A DNA stretch of 16,640 nucleotides from Tetmemena sp. SeJ-2015 (GCA_027382625.1 JAJKFJ010024253.1:1-16640); one strand, 5' to 3'. Positions 1 to 9,600 are shown, counted from the stretch's first letter. A program made the numbers and translations. Notes: a model not told the origin generated them from the sequence alone.

Positions 1-34
1 ATAATTACATTACAATTTTCTGATTATAAGAATC

Positions 35-170
35 GGGGGGGGGGGCCTTTCCTCGTCATCCACTTTTTTCATGAAAATATAAAAAATCACTGTCTAGCCT
101 AAAATTAGCCAAAAACAACAATTTTTTAGTCCTAATTCAATTTCAGAGGGCTTATCACGATCATATTTTA
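35..170 (+). repeat. Left terminal inverted repeat
   Basis: Pairs with 725-859 on the opposite strand. Shared landmarks are CACTGTCTAGCC, TTTTTTAGTCCTAATTC and GGGCTTATCACGATCATA. The match fades just after position 170. Confidence 0.9.
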
Positions 171-724
171 TAATTTAGAAAACATTTAGAACCTTCAAGA
201 AATATTCATTTTTATAAAAAAATTAAATTTTAAAGGAGTGGCAATATCACATAGATAATTAATTCATTCCAAGTTGAAGTTGTTTAATTTAAAAATAATT
301 CATAGTACTCTAAACCATCTTATCACAGTGTTCGAGTCCTTTTCACTTTTAGTATATCATAATAGCATAATCTGAGCTAAAAAAAATATATCTAAGTCAT
401 TGAATTTCATTAAATGCATATTGTTCTTTGATTGTGTGATTAAATGTGAAATTTCATGTTTTCTAGAATTCTTTCAAAATATTATAGAAATATAATATCG
501 AAGCCTTATCTTTTAAATAACTGTAAGCATGTTTAAAGGAAATTCATCTCATTTATAAATGTCTTTTGTAGCATTGATATTTTTCGTAGTTAAATATTAT
601 CTTATATTTTGAAAACATAAATTTTTATTCAATAAAATAAAGCCTTTATTCTATAAAATTGCATTAAAAATATAAAATTTTGTCTGACTGATTCTAAAAA
701 AAATAACCTCTATTTTTTAAAATA

Positions 725-859
725 AAAAATATGATCGTGATAAGCCCTCTGAAATTGAATTAGGACTAAAAAATTGGTTTTTATGGCTAATTTTAGGCTA
801 GACAGTGATTTTTCATATTTTCATGCAAAAAAAGTGGATGACGAGGAAAGGCCCCCCCC
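725..859 (-). repeat. Right terminal inverted repeat
   Basis: Reverse complement of the left arm. The terminal homopolymer is 8 nt here against 11 nt on the left, consistent with slippage. Confidence 0.9.
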
Positions 860-867
860 TAAGAATC

Positions 868-1194
868 TTCTAACATTTCTCTTCTTTTAGTAGAATCTGT
901 ATTATTTTGTGAGATCCCTAAGGTCTTCTCTTTATTTTTATCCCTTTCTATTTTGGTGTTTAAAATTTTTAAAGCTGCGGCCGCTCTAACTTAATTTTAT
1001 TTAGAAGTTTTATCAACTATTTAAAGTTAAATTATACCCTAAGTAATTTACTATTTGTCACCACTCAAACTGCTAAGGGAAATAAAAGGGATGGCACTTT
1101 TCCTCTTTATATTTTAACGTAATAATTTAAGATAACAGAATTTATGAATCAAAATCAATTTTACTTTTTTTATTAAGACAATTTATATTATTTT
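868..1194. other. AT-rich spacer, no gene seen
   Basis: No coding-like stretch under the TAA/TAG=Gln code. The one oddity is a GC octamer GCGGCCGC at 977-984, which stands out in this composition. Confidence 0.5.
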
Positions 1195-1635
1195 TTCATT
1201 ATAGTAGGAATTTTAATTAAAATCGGCGATTGGTTAAAATAATAAATTGAGAGTTGCAAAATGGTGACAGTTGAAATCGCTGATTCACCCCCATATCTAC
1301 AGCTTGTTCGATAGAGAATAAAGAGTTAATATGAGTTTCATCTTTAATCATTGCCTCAGCCCTTCTCAGTAGGGAGATATGACTCACGCATTCATCCTCT
1401 TCTTCCATTTCATTTTTATTAAAACTTGTGTCGCTTATAACTTTGTACTGAGAGCTCCCACACAAAAGTTGCAAGGATAAAAAGTTCTTAGAATTTTATG
1501 CTGAATCGAATGGTCTAATTATTATTCAAATCGGAGACACTCCAACTGTCACTCATTTATTCCATTTTAATTTAATATTTAATTTATTTCTCTTTTTTAT
1601 TAAATTCACAGCTATATTTAAAATTTCTTTTTTTG
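1195..1635. repeat. Direct duplication, copy A
   Basis: Aligns along its whole length with about 1950-2380, at roughly 70-75% identity by eye with many small indels. Shared blocks include ACTTGTGTCGCTTATAA, CACACAAAAGTTGCAAGGAT and GCTGAATCGAATGGTCTAAT. The homology covers a coding-like segment and the AT-rich 5' flank of its ATG, so this is duplication of a gene start and its upstream region, not only of an exon. Confidence 0.8.
1217..1565 (-). pseudogene. Gene-start copy A, frameshifted, unknown protein
   Basis: Under the ciliate code an ATG at 1565 opens a frame beginning MEQMSDSWSVSDL, running to a hydrophobic stretch FILATFVW near residue 35. In copy B the frame continues across the next codons. 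Here a G run is one base shorter (about 1453-1460), so the homologous downstream part (SLLRRAEAMIKDE, then FSIEQAVDM, then LTNRRF) is in another frame. The downstream frame is conserved against copy B with many conservative changes (AMIKDETHIN against KMIKEETYTN), which argues that both were once coding. No family is recognised. Either it is a decayed germline copy, or an undetected IES/pointer restores the frame; the single-base length difference favours decay. Confidence 0.5.
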
Positions 1636-1744
1636 TCCATTACTGATATTTTACAAAATAACAAATCCAAACTTAGAGGACGAACTCAAAATAAAATATC
1701 TTATAACTTTTCTATTTAAATTAACAAATAAGTAAGCACATATC

Positions 1745-1878
1745 ATGGGTAAGAATTCAATGGAAAATAGAAGGTTGATAGAAAGGAAATCAACAAGAAG
1801 CAAAACAGTGGCAGTTGACTTTGCAGGCTTAAGATCACTGTGGATAACATCGGCTGAGTGAAAGACTTTAAGGTAACG
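1745..1878 (-). pseudogene. MAP-kinase-like catalytic-loop relic
   Basis: The minus strand reads RYLKVFHSADVIHSDLKPAK and then, about nine residues on, VDFLSINL. This matches the subdomain VIb-VII pattern of CMGC/MAP kinases (LKYIHSAxVIHRDLKPxN...DFGLA). Key residues are altered: the catalytic-loop HRD is HSD, the Mg-binding Asn after KPx is Lys, and DFG is DFL. A product would be catalytically dead, so a decayed fragment is likely. The piece is GC-richer than its surroundings and has AT-rich DNA on both sides. It lies between the two duplicated gene starts on the same strand, so it may be the downstream exon/MDS of copy B, but no in-phase pointer was found. The + strand reading of the same bases (MGKNSMENRR, TGA at 1859-1861) is considered a shadow. 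Confidence 0.6.
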
Positions 1879-1949
1879 TTTAAATATTAAAATTATTAAA
1901 TTAGAGATTAAAACTATTTAAAAAAGATCTCTAAAGCCTCCCAGCCTAT

Positions 1950-2380
1950 AATACGACATAATTTAATAAAAATCGATGATTGGTTAAAAGAATAAATGAA
2001 GACTTGCAACTTCGTGACAGTTAAAATGGTAGATTCACCCTCTGGTCTGTAGTTTGTTCGATTGCTTATCCAAAATTAGTATAAGTTTCTTCTTTAATCA
2101 TCTTCACAGCACCACTCAGTAGCGAGATAAGGGGCGCAAGTCGATCATATTCTAATTTCCGGTTTTCACAAACTTGTGTCGCTTATAATTCTGTACTGAG
2201 CGTTCCCCACACAAAAGTTGCAAGGATTTAAAATTCTTAGAATTCAATGCTGAATCGAATGGTCTAATAATAAATTAGATATAAGATACATCAAATGCCA
2301 CTCATCTATTCCATTTACTTAAATTTAATATTTAATTCAATTTTCCATTAAATTCTCAGCTATACTATTACTATTTCCTG
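1950..2380. repeat. Direct duplication, copy B
   Basis: Second copy of the 1195-1635 unit in the same orientation, offset by about 750 bp. The two copies do not share the DNA that follows them. Confidence 0.8.
1975..2314 (-). pseudogene. Gene-start copy B, nonsense codon, unknown protein
   Basis: ATG at 2314 begins MEQMSGI and then meets TGA exactly where copy A has TGG (Trp). After that stop the same frame is open and resembles copy A: FSIEFQEFQILATFVW, TLSTELQATQV, LISLLSGAVKMIKEETYTN, GQAIEQTTD and LTNHRF. Several Gln are encoded by TAA/TAG, for example in TELQATQ and FGQAIEQ, supporting the reassigned code. The G run that is short in copy A has the extra base here, so the two copies are disrupted at different places. 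No domain is recognised. The segment FQILATFVW is hydrophobic but too short to call a membrane helix. Confidence 0.5.
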
Positions 2381-3451
2381 GTATTATTGAGAGTTGAAAA
2401 TATTTTTGCGAAAAAATTATCTTTCAACGTTTATTTTATTTTTATTATACTGCATAATTTAATAGAGAATTAAACATAATCAAAAATATAATTATTTCTT
2501 TTATTATTCATGTCTACTTCATATAACACAAATTTCTGAGTTCTCTGCCACTCCAAGCTACAATTCTCAATAAATTCCTCTAAAGAGATCGCATCTGTCT
2601 CTTTGAAATGTAAGTAATTCCCAATAATTAAAAATGACATAATTAAATATAATTATGAGAGAATTCAAGTAAATATGAGTATTTATGAGCTTAATCTAAA
2701 AACACTTTTCTTTTATTTTTCTTTTCTTTGCAAAAATATTCTATTTAGATTTCCCCTTATCAGATAAATTAAACTAGGGTATCTAGAACGTATTATGCTT
2801 ACAACAAGAAAATCCAAAATGGAATGAAAATTAAAAATAAATAAAGAACTTGAAAAATGGGCAAAAAATACAAAAAAAGCTTAATGTACTGTCTCTCATT
2901 TTATATATTATGTATTTTACAAAATAACTTATCAACATAATTAACAATAGTGCAGTAGCTTACTTCAGGTTGGGTTTTAAATTTTCATTTTAATCAATAA
3001 AAAAGTGCAAACTCATTTTGACAATAAAATAAAGGTAGAATTTGAATAATTAATTGTTAAAAAGAAATGTATAAACGATCTGTATAACTACCTTGATCTT
3101 TAATTGCGTACCTTTGAGCCTCATTATATCAGCTATAATTTTTACTTTTTGTAAACATTCCTTATTTATTTTCAAACTATTATTCCTCTTGCTCTTCCTC
3201 ATCATCATCATCATCTTAAATATCTCTTAAAACATTTTTACTACTGGTATTGCTACTGCTATTAATGTTATTACTGTTGCTGTTAAATATATTGTTCAGA
3301 GAAAAAAAGAGTTTTACCTGCGGGTTTCGAACTTAGGAAAAAAAATACACTCATCTTGCTGTTGACCATCTGAACATCATGTCTTCAGTCACAGTCTACT
3401 ATTCAATTTATCTAAAATATATCTTACCTCCGATTCTGCATTCGTACTCAT
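2356..3451 (-). CDS. Small predicted membrane protein, IES-interrupted gene
   Basis: ATG at 3451 starts MSTNAESE. A probable 32-nt GT...AG intron (3396-3427) joins to TVTEDMMFRWSTA. Pointer AACAGCAA then joins to TVITLIAVAIPVVKMFQEIF (one likely membrane helix), a basic stretch KMMMMMRKSKRNN, and KVKIIADIMRL. Pointer TCAAAG joins to KETDAISLEEFIENCSLEW and TQKFVLYEVDM. Both pointer joins are in phase. After EVDM the frame stays open through AT-rich, Asn/Ile/Lys-rich sequence to TGA at 2358-2356; this tail may be IES sequence or another joint, so the C-terminus is uncertain. SLEEFIENC recalls the exit helix of an EF-hand, but no full loop is visible, so no family is assigned. A second frame through the middle MDS is Asn/Ser-rich then Asp/Glu-rich and ends at 3129; it lacks a start and is thought to be a shadow. 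Confidence 0.6.
2607..3117. other. IES, about 511 bp, pointer TCAAAG
   Basis: CTTTGA (minus TCAAAG) occurs at 2601-2606 and 3112-3117. Deleting one copy plus the intervening AT-rich DNA joins IMRLK to ETDAISLEE in phase. The interior has no recognisable gene. Confidence 0.6.
3285..3363. other. IES, about 79 bp, pointer AACAGCAA
   Basis: TTGCTGTT (minus AACAGCAA) is at 3277-3284 and 3356-3363. Removal joins RWSTA to TVITLIAV in phase and avoids an in-frame TGA. The eliminated part carries a GC-richer patch, GGTTTCGAAC, resembling a tRNA B box, but without a matching stem. Confidence 0.6.
3396..3427 (-). other. Probable 32-nt intron
   Basis: GAG|GTAAGATAT at the 5' side and AATAGTAG|ACT at the 3' side. 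Without splicing, the frame from the ATG (MSTNAESEVRYILDKL) reaches a TGA 20 codons in. With splicing it continues into TVTEDMMFRW. Confidence 0.4.
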
Positions 3452-3463
3452 CCTATAAGTAAT

Positions 3464-4270
3464 ATATTATAGAAAATAATGAGCTGATATCATAAAATGC
3501 AAATTACACTGATATTAATTTTAAATTAACTTTTAAGTGACATTAATTCTGACTACTTTAAATATGAAATAAAAAAAGAAATTTAAATCATATTTGAAAT
3601 TTTTATATTTTTAGCCAATTTTGTTATTAGGAATTATTTTAAAAGATTTTATATTTCAAATGGGAGTAATTTCCATTCCCTACCTAAAAAATAGATAAAC
3701 CAACTAGACAAAAGTTGAAGCAAAATTTAAATTAGTTTTAAATTGATCTCCTTTAATTTTAGAACGATTCAATTAGAAGCATAAATTCTGAGATATCAAA
3801 CAGCTTAGTATAAATTATAAGAAAGAAAGTGGTTTTAGGTTGGAAGTATATTTATTTTGATAAATAATATTTTTGGCTAAGGGAGCTATTTTTGGCTAGT
3901 ATTAGAATCCATTAAATGGGCTTATTATTTATTACGATTAGTAGAATAGTAGAGTGATTTTTTGTAATGTGGATCCCAATAATTATAATTCTAACATTTA
4001 TCTTATTAAGTTTATTAGTGGTTTTCGAATTTCTAGACACTATTAATAACATATTGGCATAATTTTCAATTTTCTAATAAGCATTATTTTTAGGTATCGC
4101 ATTTAGTTAACATAATGAGAATCTGAAATGAATAATAATTTCTTTATGAGTTTTCCCGATTTAATCTATTTTATATTATCATTTCATTGAAATTAAGAAT
4201 GCTTTGAGTTGAGAATTTAATAAAAAAAGGATAATTTAGATATTAAAGTGGAATTATTCAATTAGAAAGT
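3464..4270. other. AT-rich stretch, nothing recognised
   Basis: About 800 bp of very AT-rich DNA upstream of the membrane-protein gene. No protein-like island, repeat or RNA gene could be supported on either strand. Confidence 0.5.
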
Positions 4271-4280
4271 TAAAATAAAG

Positions 4281-4985
4281 GAGCCGTTAAGTGACACCAA
4301 GTCGGCTTGGCTGAGGTAAGGAGATTAGCCACCTATTATTCAATGCCCCTACTACATTACAATTATCCCCAGGAGGCGATCTAGTTTAATAATATGTGGT
4401 AAGTGGTGTACTGTGTATAATAGAGGGATTAAAAACAACAAAGTCATACGATAACTGTAATAGGTCTCAAGTCGTAGCTCGTTGGCCCTAGATTAGTGAA
4501 AGAGTTATGGAGCCCTGCAAGGAGCAATAGTTGCGCTACAAATCATCTAGATTACTTGTGGATTAGGTGTAAAGATATGTTACAGTAGTACTAGCAGACC
4601 CCTGTGAAGGAGTGCATGTGAGGCCTGACCAATGGAGTATTCATTACTCAGGCTACTTAATGGTGATTGCCTCACACCAATGAGTTATTCTAATTATTCT
4701 GATCTCGTCAATTTAGTAAGCCTGTTGCATTTCCCCTTTTGCCATATCTAACTGACATCATTTTTTTGCGCTCAGGTGAGGCAGACTGATTGAGATTTAC
4801 TAATTGTGATGGAGGAGGCAGAAGTCTAGTACCACAGGGGATCCTCTCTCGTCTTCTAACTAAGAATGGTGAGTCATCACTGATTAAACTGACGTAATGG
4901 GCTGACTCGTTTTATTGGGAGAGGTTGCAGATTTAATGATCTTAATTAATTATGACCTGCGTGGTCACTCTTTAATTCCAATTAA
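4281..4985. repeat. GC-richer dispersed repeat, copy 1
   Basis: About 700 bp of clearly higher GC than its flanks, with sharp compositional edges. It aligns, with many gaps, to 10691-11300: GACACCAAGTCGGCTTGGCT against GGCACCTAAGTTGGATTGGC, CTAGTTTAATAATATGTGG against CTAGTTTAGTAATCATTCTG, GTAAGTGGTGTA against GTAAGTGGTGTT. TGA is frequent in the frames checked on both strands, so this copy is not coding as it stands. A short aligned pair, AIVALQII here and VMIAIKII in copy 2, resembles the Lys-containing strand of a kinase N-lobe, but Lys is replaced here; a decayed kinase is possible but weak. No inverted termini or target duplication found. Confidence 0.55.
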
Positions 4986-4989
4986 TTCC

Positions 4990-5460
4990 TTCATTCCTAA
5001 ATTTAAAATTGTTTAATGAATGACAGATTAAATGGGCACTACTATAATTTGCACATTTAGGTAAGGAAAAGATTTCTGATACAATTTTAGTTTATAAATC
5101 TTTATAACAATTTGACCATATCTCCAAGTATTTATTGAATAGTTTAAATGTAGACTCTAAATCAGACAATTTTAATAATAGCACTAAATAAGGTAAATAC
5201 TTAAACAAACTTTATTTTCGAGATTAAATACTTTGTCGGTAAAAAATATAACTTAAATTGATGAAAACAATTAAAGTATCACTATAATCACAAAAATTAA
5301 GATTTAATATCATATTTTCATCAATAATTAAAAAATAAATATTAGTTTTAAAGAGATAAAGCAGAATAAATTGAAAATTCAGGCTGCAATTGCAGTTTTA
5401 ATTAACCTATAAATAAAATGAAGAGAGGTGTAATTCTTTATATTAATTTTAAATCTGATC
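4990..5460. other. AT-rich stretch, nothing recognised
   Basis: No coding-like island, RNA gene or repeat seen. Confidence 0.5.
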
Positions 5461-5461
5461 G

Positions 5462-5980
5462 TCAAAAAGTTTAAATGATAAGAAATATTTAGCAAAGTTA
5501 TGTTTAATACTTTTAGAGTAATCTTAAAAGAACACCGACTTACTGATTCAAGCTCACTTTCAAATTGCTCTATCTTTCACTAAATTTATACAACTTCTTG
5601 TTAATTGCTGTCCCATCAGAACGAAGGTTATTCTTTGGTATCCTTACTACTGTAGGTGCAGTTGCATCAAAGAGATCATTGAAGATGCCCAATGAGAAAT
5701 TTATGATTTAAAATTCTAAAAAAAGCTAAAAATATTAAACGATTTAAAAGTTATATGCAAAATATAATAAAGATAGTGTTTTTTGAAGAGTTTTATACAT
5801 CCCTTTCCAAGAAAATATATTAGAGAGGAGATTTGGAGCATTTAAGTGTTTATTTCTTAAATTCATAGTCATCTGAGTATAAGCTAGTTTGAGAGAACTA
5901 ATTAGGATGGACTAATTTATACCTCTGAAATTCTTATCACAGAGAAGAAAATACAGACTCAGATTAAAGATTTCACACAT
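5462..5980 (-). CDS. Uncharacterised coding region, best supported at 5540-5700
   Basis: With TGA as the only stop, one frame runs from ATG 5980 (MCEIFNLSLYFLLC) to TGA 5464-5462, 172 codons. The most protein-like part is GC-richer: SLGIFNDLFDATAPTVVRIP, then NNLRSDGTAINKKLYKF, then SNLKVSLNQQV. An earlier part (LKLAYTQMTMNLRNKHLNAP, then IFSWKGMYKTLQK) is also plausible, while the AT-rich stretch between them (about 5700-5790) may be an IES that happens to keep the frame. Gln codons include TAG and TAA. Open frames this long occur by chance under this code, so residue quality is the evidence here, not length. No family recognised. Confidence 0.45.
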
Positions 5981-5984
5981 ATAT

Positions 5985-6600
5985 AAACATACTCTTATTA
6001 GGAAAATAAATGAGTTTCAATAAAACATATAATGTTTCATTTTTAATTATGACTTTTCAAACAAGAATAAGAATTATTAGAATCATTTGAAATTTCTGTT
6101 TTAGGAGGATAATGTTTTGTAAGAATTTGAAATTTAAATTTATTGAATACAATTTTATCAAGTGACAAGAGAGATTCATAGAGTCTAATCTCGAGCAAAT
6201 TTAATCTTGCAAATAAAAAAAATTATAAATTTATTTTTATTTAGATCTAATTATAATCTAGTTATAAAAGTAAATATATTACCTCAAATAAACTAAATAT
6301 TTTATAAAACTCATTACAAAATATTCCAACATAAATTATTTATCTTCAACTAATTTAAAATGACTGATTGACTTTATTAAATTATTGACTTTCAGGCTAA
6401 TCATCTCTTTGAAATGAAGTTAAGGATTAATCAGAGCGGAATTTGAGATAAATTTTTTTTTAAAAAGAAAGTTTCTAGAGTTTAAAATTATTTTGTTATA
6501 AATCTAGAGTTGTGAAAAAATAGGATTATACAAAATCTTATGATTAAAGTATATTAATATATGAATGTTTTTGCAAATAGATCACAATGTAAATGATCTC
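5985..6600. other. AT-rich stretch, nothing recognised
   Basis: Spacer between two minus-strand coding regions, forming the 3' flank of the phosphodiesterase gene. No feature supported. Confidence 0.5.
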
Positions 6601-6605
6601 AGTCA

Positions 6606-9600
6606 TCAATCAACTGTGTTTGAGGGAGCAGGAGTAGTTGAGGAAGAAGAGGAACTGGAGCTTGAGGAAGAAGAGGAACTTGAAGGAGCAGGAGTTGTAG
6701 TGCTTGATGAGGTAGTAGAAGAAGAAGTGGTGGAAGAAGGAACACCACCACTCTTTAATACGTTTGATACGATAATCATCTGAGTAAGACCGATTTTGAA
6801 GCTATCGAAGGTGATAATCACCAATATATACTTCTAATATATTCCTGAACTTATACAGCAAATATTAAATAGTGTGATTTAAATTATTTATAAATAAAAA
6901 TTAGTCAAGAAGTTTTTTAAGTATTACAAATTTAAATACTTATCGCTCCAATCAGCTAATTATAATTTATTTTACCCTAAAAATTTGGAGTAAAACTATA
7001 CATTTTTGGAAGTAGAATTAATTTAAACAAAATTGCTTATGAAGAATAAGAGTAGGAGATTAGTATACCTTCTCTATGAAAATTATAGATAAAAGCGTTA
7101 TGAAAAACTTATTCATTAAATTTTCATATCTTATTAGAGTTTAGGGGACGAGAAATTATAGTTTTAAATTAAAAATTATTTCAAAAAATATATTTATGAA
7201 AATATTTATCGAGGATTGCTAGTTAAAAAATAAATTTACTAATACTTAAGCAAATATTAATTAAAAAGTGAGAAAATTAATGGCTAATAAAATTTTTAGA
7301 AGCATTCTACTTCTTTAGAGAAAGGTAATTATATATTTACTTGAATGTTGGCATATTGATAAATGCTGTGGCCAGAATCGAAACTTGAAGGGAAAGAGTT
7401 GCCAATAGTGGCACCCATTCCTCTTAACCAGGCTGGTGTATTTGCAAAGGAAGAAACTCCATTGAATGATGAAGATTGCATATAGTCCCAAGTTGTTTTA
7501 TAGCCAGCGTTTAGTGGAGTCACATAAACATCTGCGCTGAGGAAATTTGCCGTAGTTATAGGGTAGCTTCCACTTGTGAAGTATTATTACTTATAAATAC
7601 TACGACTTTATTTAGTAAATAAAATTTATCCAAAGTTTAATAATGCTTAGTTATAATATTTAAATGTTTTATATCTTATTAGTTTGTATGTGAGAATTTT
7701 AAGCCGCCTTTAAATTATATTTGGTAATTTTAAAACTATTTGCTATAAATCATTCTTTTAAAAATCATTTTGTTTTCTATTTAAATAAACTAACTCTTTT
7801 TTTATCTATCTTTTTCTAAAATATGTTGCACTTAATCATATCGCTTTATGCAATAATTAAATAGTAATTAAGTAAGTGTATGCTTTGTCAATAATGACAG
7901 CTGGATTAATATTTACTTAAAATATCATCAAAACTTTAAAACTATTAGGATCGTCTGCGTAGTCGGTAACTTCAGTTCTCTTAATGGTGACTGTATTGAA
8001 CAAGCCTCCAGATGATATGCCTGTTATGTAGATTAAATAAAAAATTAATGTTAAATTCCTCCATAGTTCTTGATTGATTGAGTGAGGAAGGCAGAAGTCA
8101 ATATCATAGCAGAGTCCAAATTTTAATGCACTCAAAATGGAATTTAATTTTAATTAAAAAGATAAATAATTAATAATGTTTTGGAATTAGGTTTATAAAA
8201 TAAATATTTAAGAGCATAAATAAATATTATGGTATTAATTAAAGCACTATTTGAGCAAGGACAGTATCAGATACCAACCCAGAAGTGGCAACTCAAATTT
8301 TATTCATTTCATTTAATAAAAGTAAAAACTAAAACTTACTTAAATTTTGCTAATAATAAAATAAATTATTAACTGGGCATTAAATTTATTTAAATACAGA
8401 AACTATATACAGTTCTTAAATAAATTGAATTTTTAATTAATAGTTAAAAACTCCTAAGGGGTTGTCATCTTGCTTTAAATTTATTTAATGTTTTTTTTCT
8501 TCACAAAATTTAAAAGACTGAATTAAAAAATAAGATTGCTTGATGTCAAGAATGACGATCTCGCCTGGATTTTAGTTCATAAATGCTTAGACCTCTTAAA
8601 GGGCATCACTAAATAGGTATTCGGATAAGAACACATTAAACCCCTCAATTAAGTAATCTAAATAAAAAATAAATTATAGGAAATAATTAGATAGAGCTTA
8701 TAAAATGCAGGGAAATAAAAATGGCTTAACTTTTTAATACAAATTGTTATCATCTTATGATATAAAATAAGGTTTTATATTGCTGAGCTTTATTTTTACT
8801 AAGATAAAAGTATTTGAAAAATCTAAATTAGATATTACAGAGCATGACAAATTCAGGATACTGATCGTATGACTTGACTCTCAGTTCAAGGTAGCGAGCA
8901 CCCAATTAAAGCACCTTGGGGATCGTGTACTGCTCACAAAACATAAAATAATATTTTTATAATCAACAATATTCGATTATTTGACTGAGGGCAGAAGGTA
9001 GCCTCCAGAATACTCTTGAGCTTGAGAGAGTTGGTCTTGAAGTTATTGAAGCCCGTGTAAGAGAGAAAGCTCTTCAGATTATTTAATAAAAGCAACTTTA
9101 TAGAAATAATTATTTATGAGATGAGTAAGAGCTTATTAGTTTTGACGGTACTTCATATTGAAAGATCTGAAGCCAGCGTTATGAACTAAACACCAGAAAG
9201 TTTATTTCAAAAAAAATTACTAAAATTTATAAAACATAATTTAACGAAGTGACTTAAATTACATCATTCGTCCTTCTTAGTTTTTAGTTAAATTGGAGTC
9301 AAAGTTTTGTGATACAATAAAAGTTCTCAGCACGAGGCGCAACAAGTACTAGCTTACTGCTATTCTCACTGACCTCGCTAGAGGAGTGATGGAGTTGCAT
9401 GAGTTGGGATTCAGAGATCTTAAGCCAGAGAACATCATGATAATCTTTGAACCATTAAGAGTAATTCTAATAGACTCCAACTAGCTAAAATCTAGTATTA
9501 TAATTATATGTATCAATAATGGAAATAATTATCTCACTAATTTCCCATAATTTTTAGATTTGACTCCGGGGAGTGTAATGTTTCTGATTGTATAGTAACC

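Larger units (their letters stand above)
35..859. mobile_element. Non-autonomous TIR element (MITE-like), 825 bp, 8-bp TSD
   Basis: The element begins with 11 G, then CCTTTCCTCGTCATCC, and ends with the reverse complement of this and 8 C. It is flanked by a perfect 8-bp direct repeat TAAGAATC (27-34 and 860-867), a target-site duplication. The inverted arms are about 135 bp and about 95% alike by eye; they differ in the length of the terminal G run and by small indels. The interior (171-724) is very AT-rich with no coding signal, so the element must depend on a transposase from elsewhere. An 8-bp duplication with termini starting in G fits Merlin/IS1016-like elements better than hAT (CAG-type ends), but the family is inference. 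It has no C4A4 motif, unlike TBE elements of hypotrichs. The high arm identity suggests a fairly recent insertion. Confidence 0.85.

Noticed and set aside
977..984. GCGGCCGC octamer, possibly a linker or vector trace
   Set aside because: No adjoining vector-like sequence, and a single 8-mer proves nothing. Read-level support would settle it.
1650..2927. 16-bp repeat TATTTTACAAAATAAC near 1650 and 2912
   Set aside because: Short, AT-rich and partly palindromic. It frames no in-phase joint or element.
3305..3345. tRNA-like B box (GGGTTTCGAAC)
   Set aside because: No complementary T-stem, acceptor stem or A box around it.
4284..4330. tRNA or SINE-like start (TCGGCTTGGCTGAGG)
   Set aside because: Box A resemblance only. 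No box B at a suitable distance and no cloverleaf could be drawn.
6565..6783. Glu/Val-rich + strand frame
   Set aside because: Antisense of the Ser/Thr/Pro-rich tail of the phosphodiesterase. The minus strand has pointer-supported continuity and a TGA stop.
7917..8135. Minus-strand frame beginning MSALKFGLCYDIDF
   Set aside because: It runs through an IES (8011-8063). The part above 8063 is out of frame with the pointer-joined protein (QNLDSAMILTSAF).
9214..9262. AAATTAC direct repeat joining NLTKNQEGRMMQF to the LVHNAGF segment
   Set aside because: In phase, but the AGT joint at 9187/9565 rebuilds the PLC motif LPGVHNAGF and leaves this region inside an IES with the kinase fragment.
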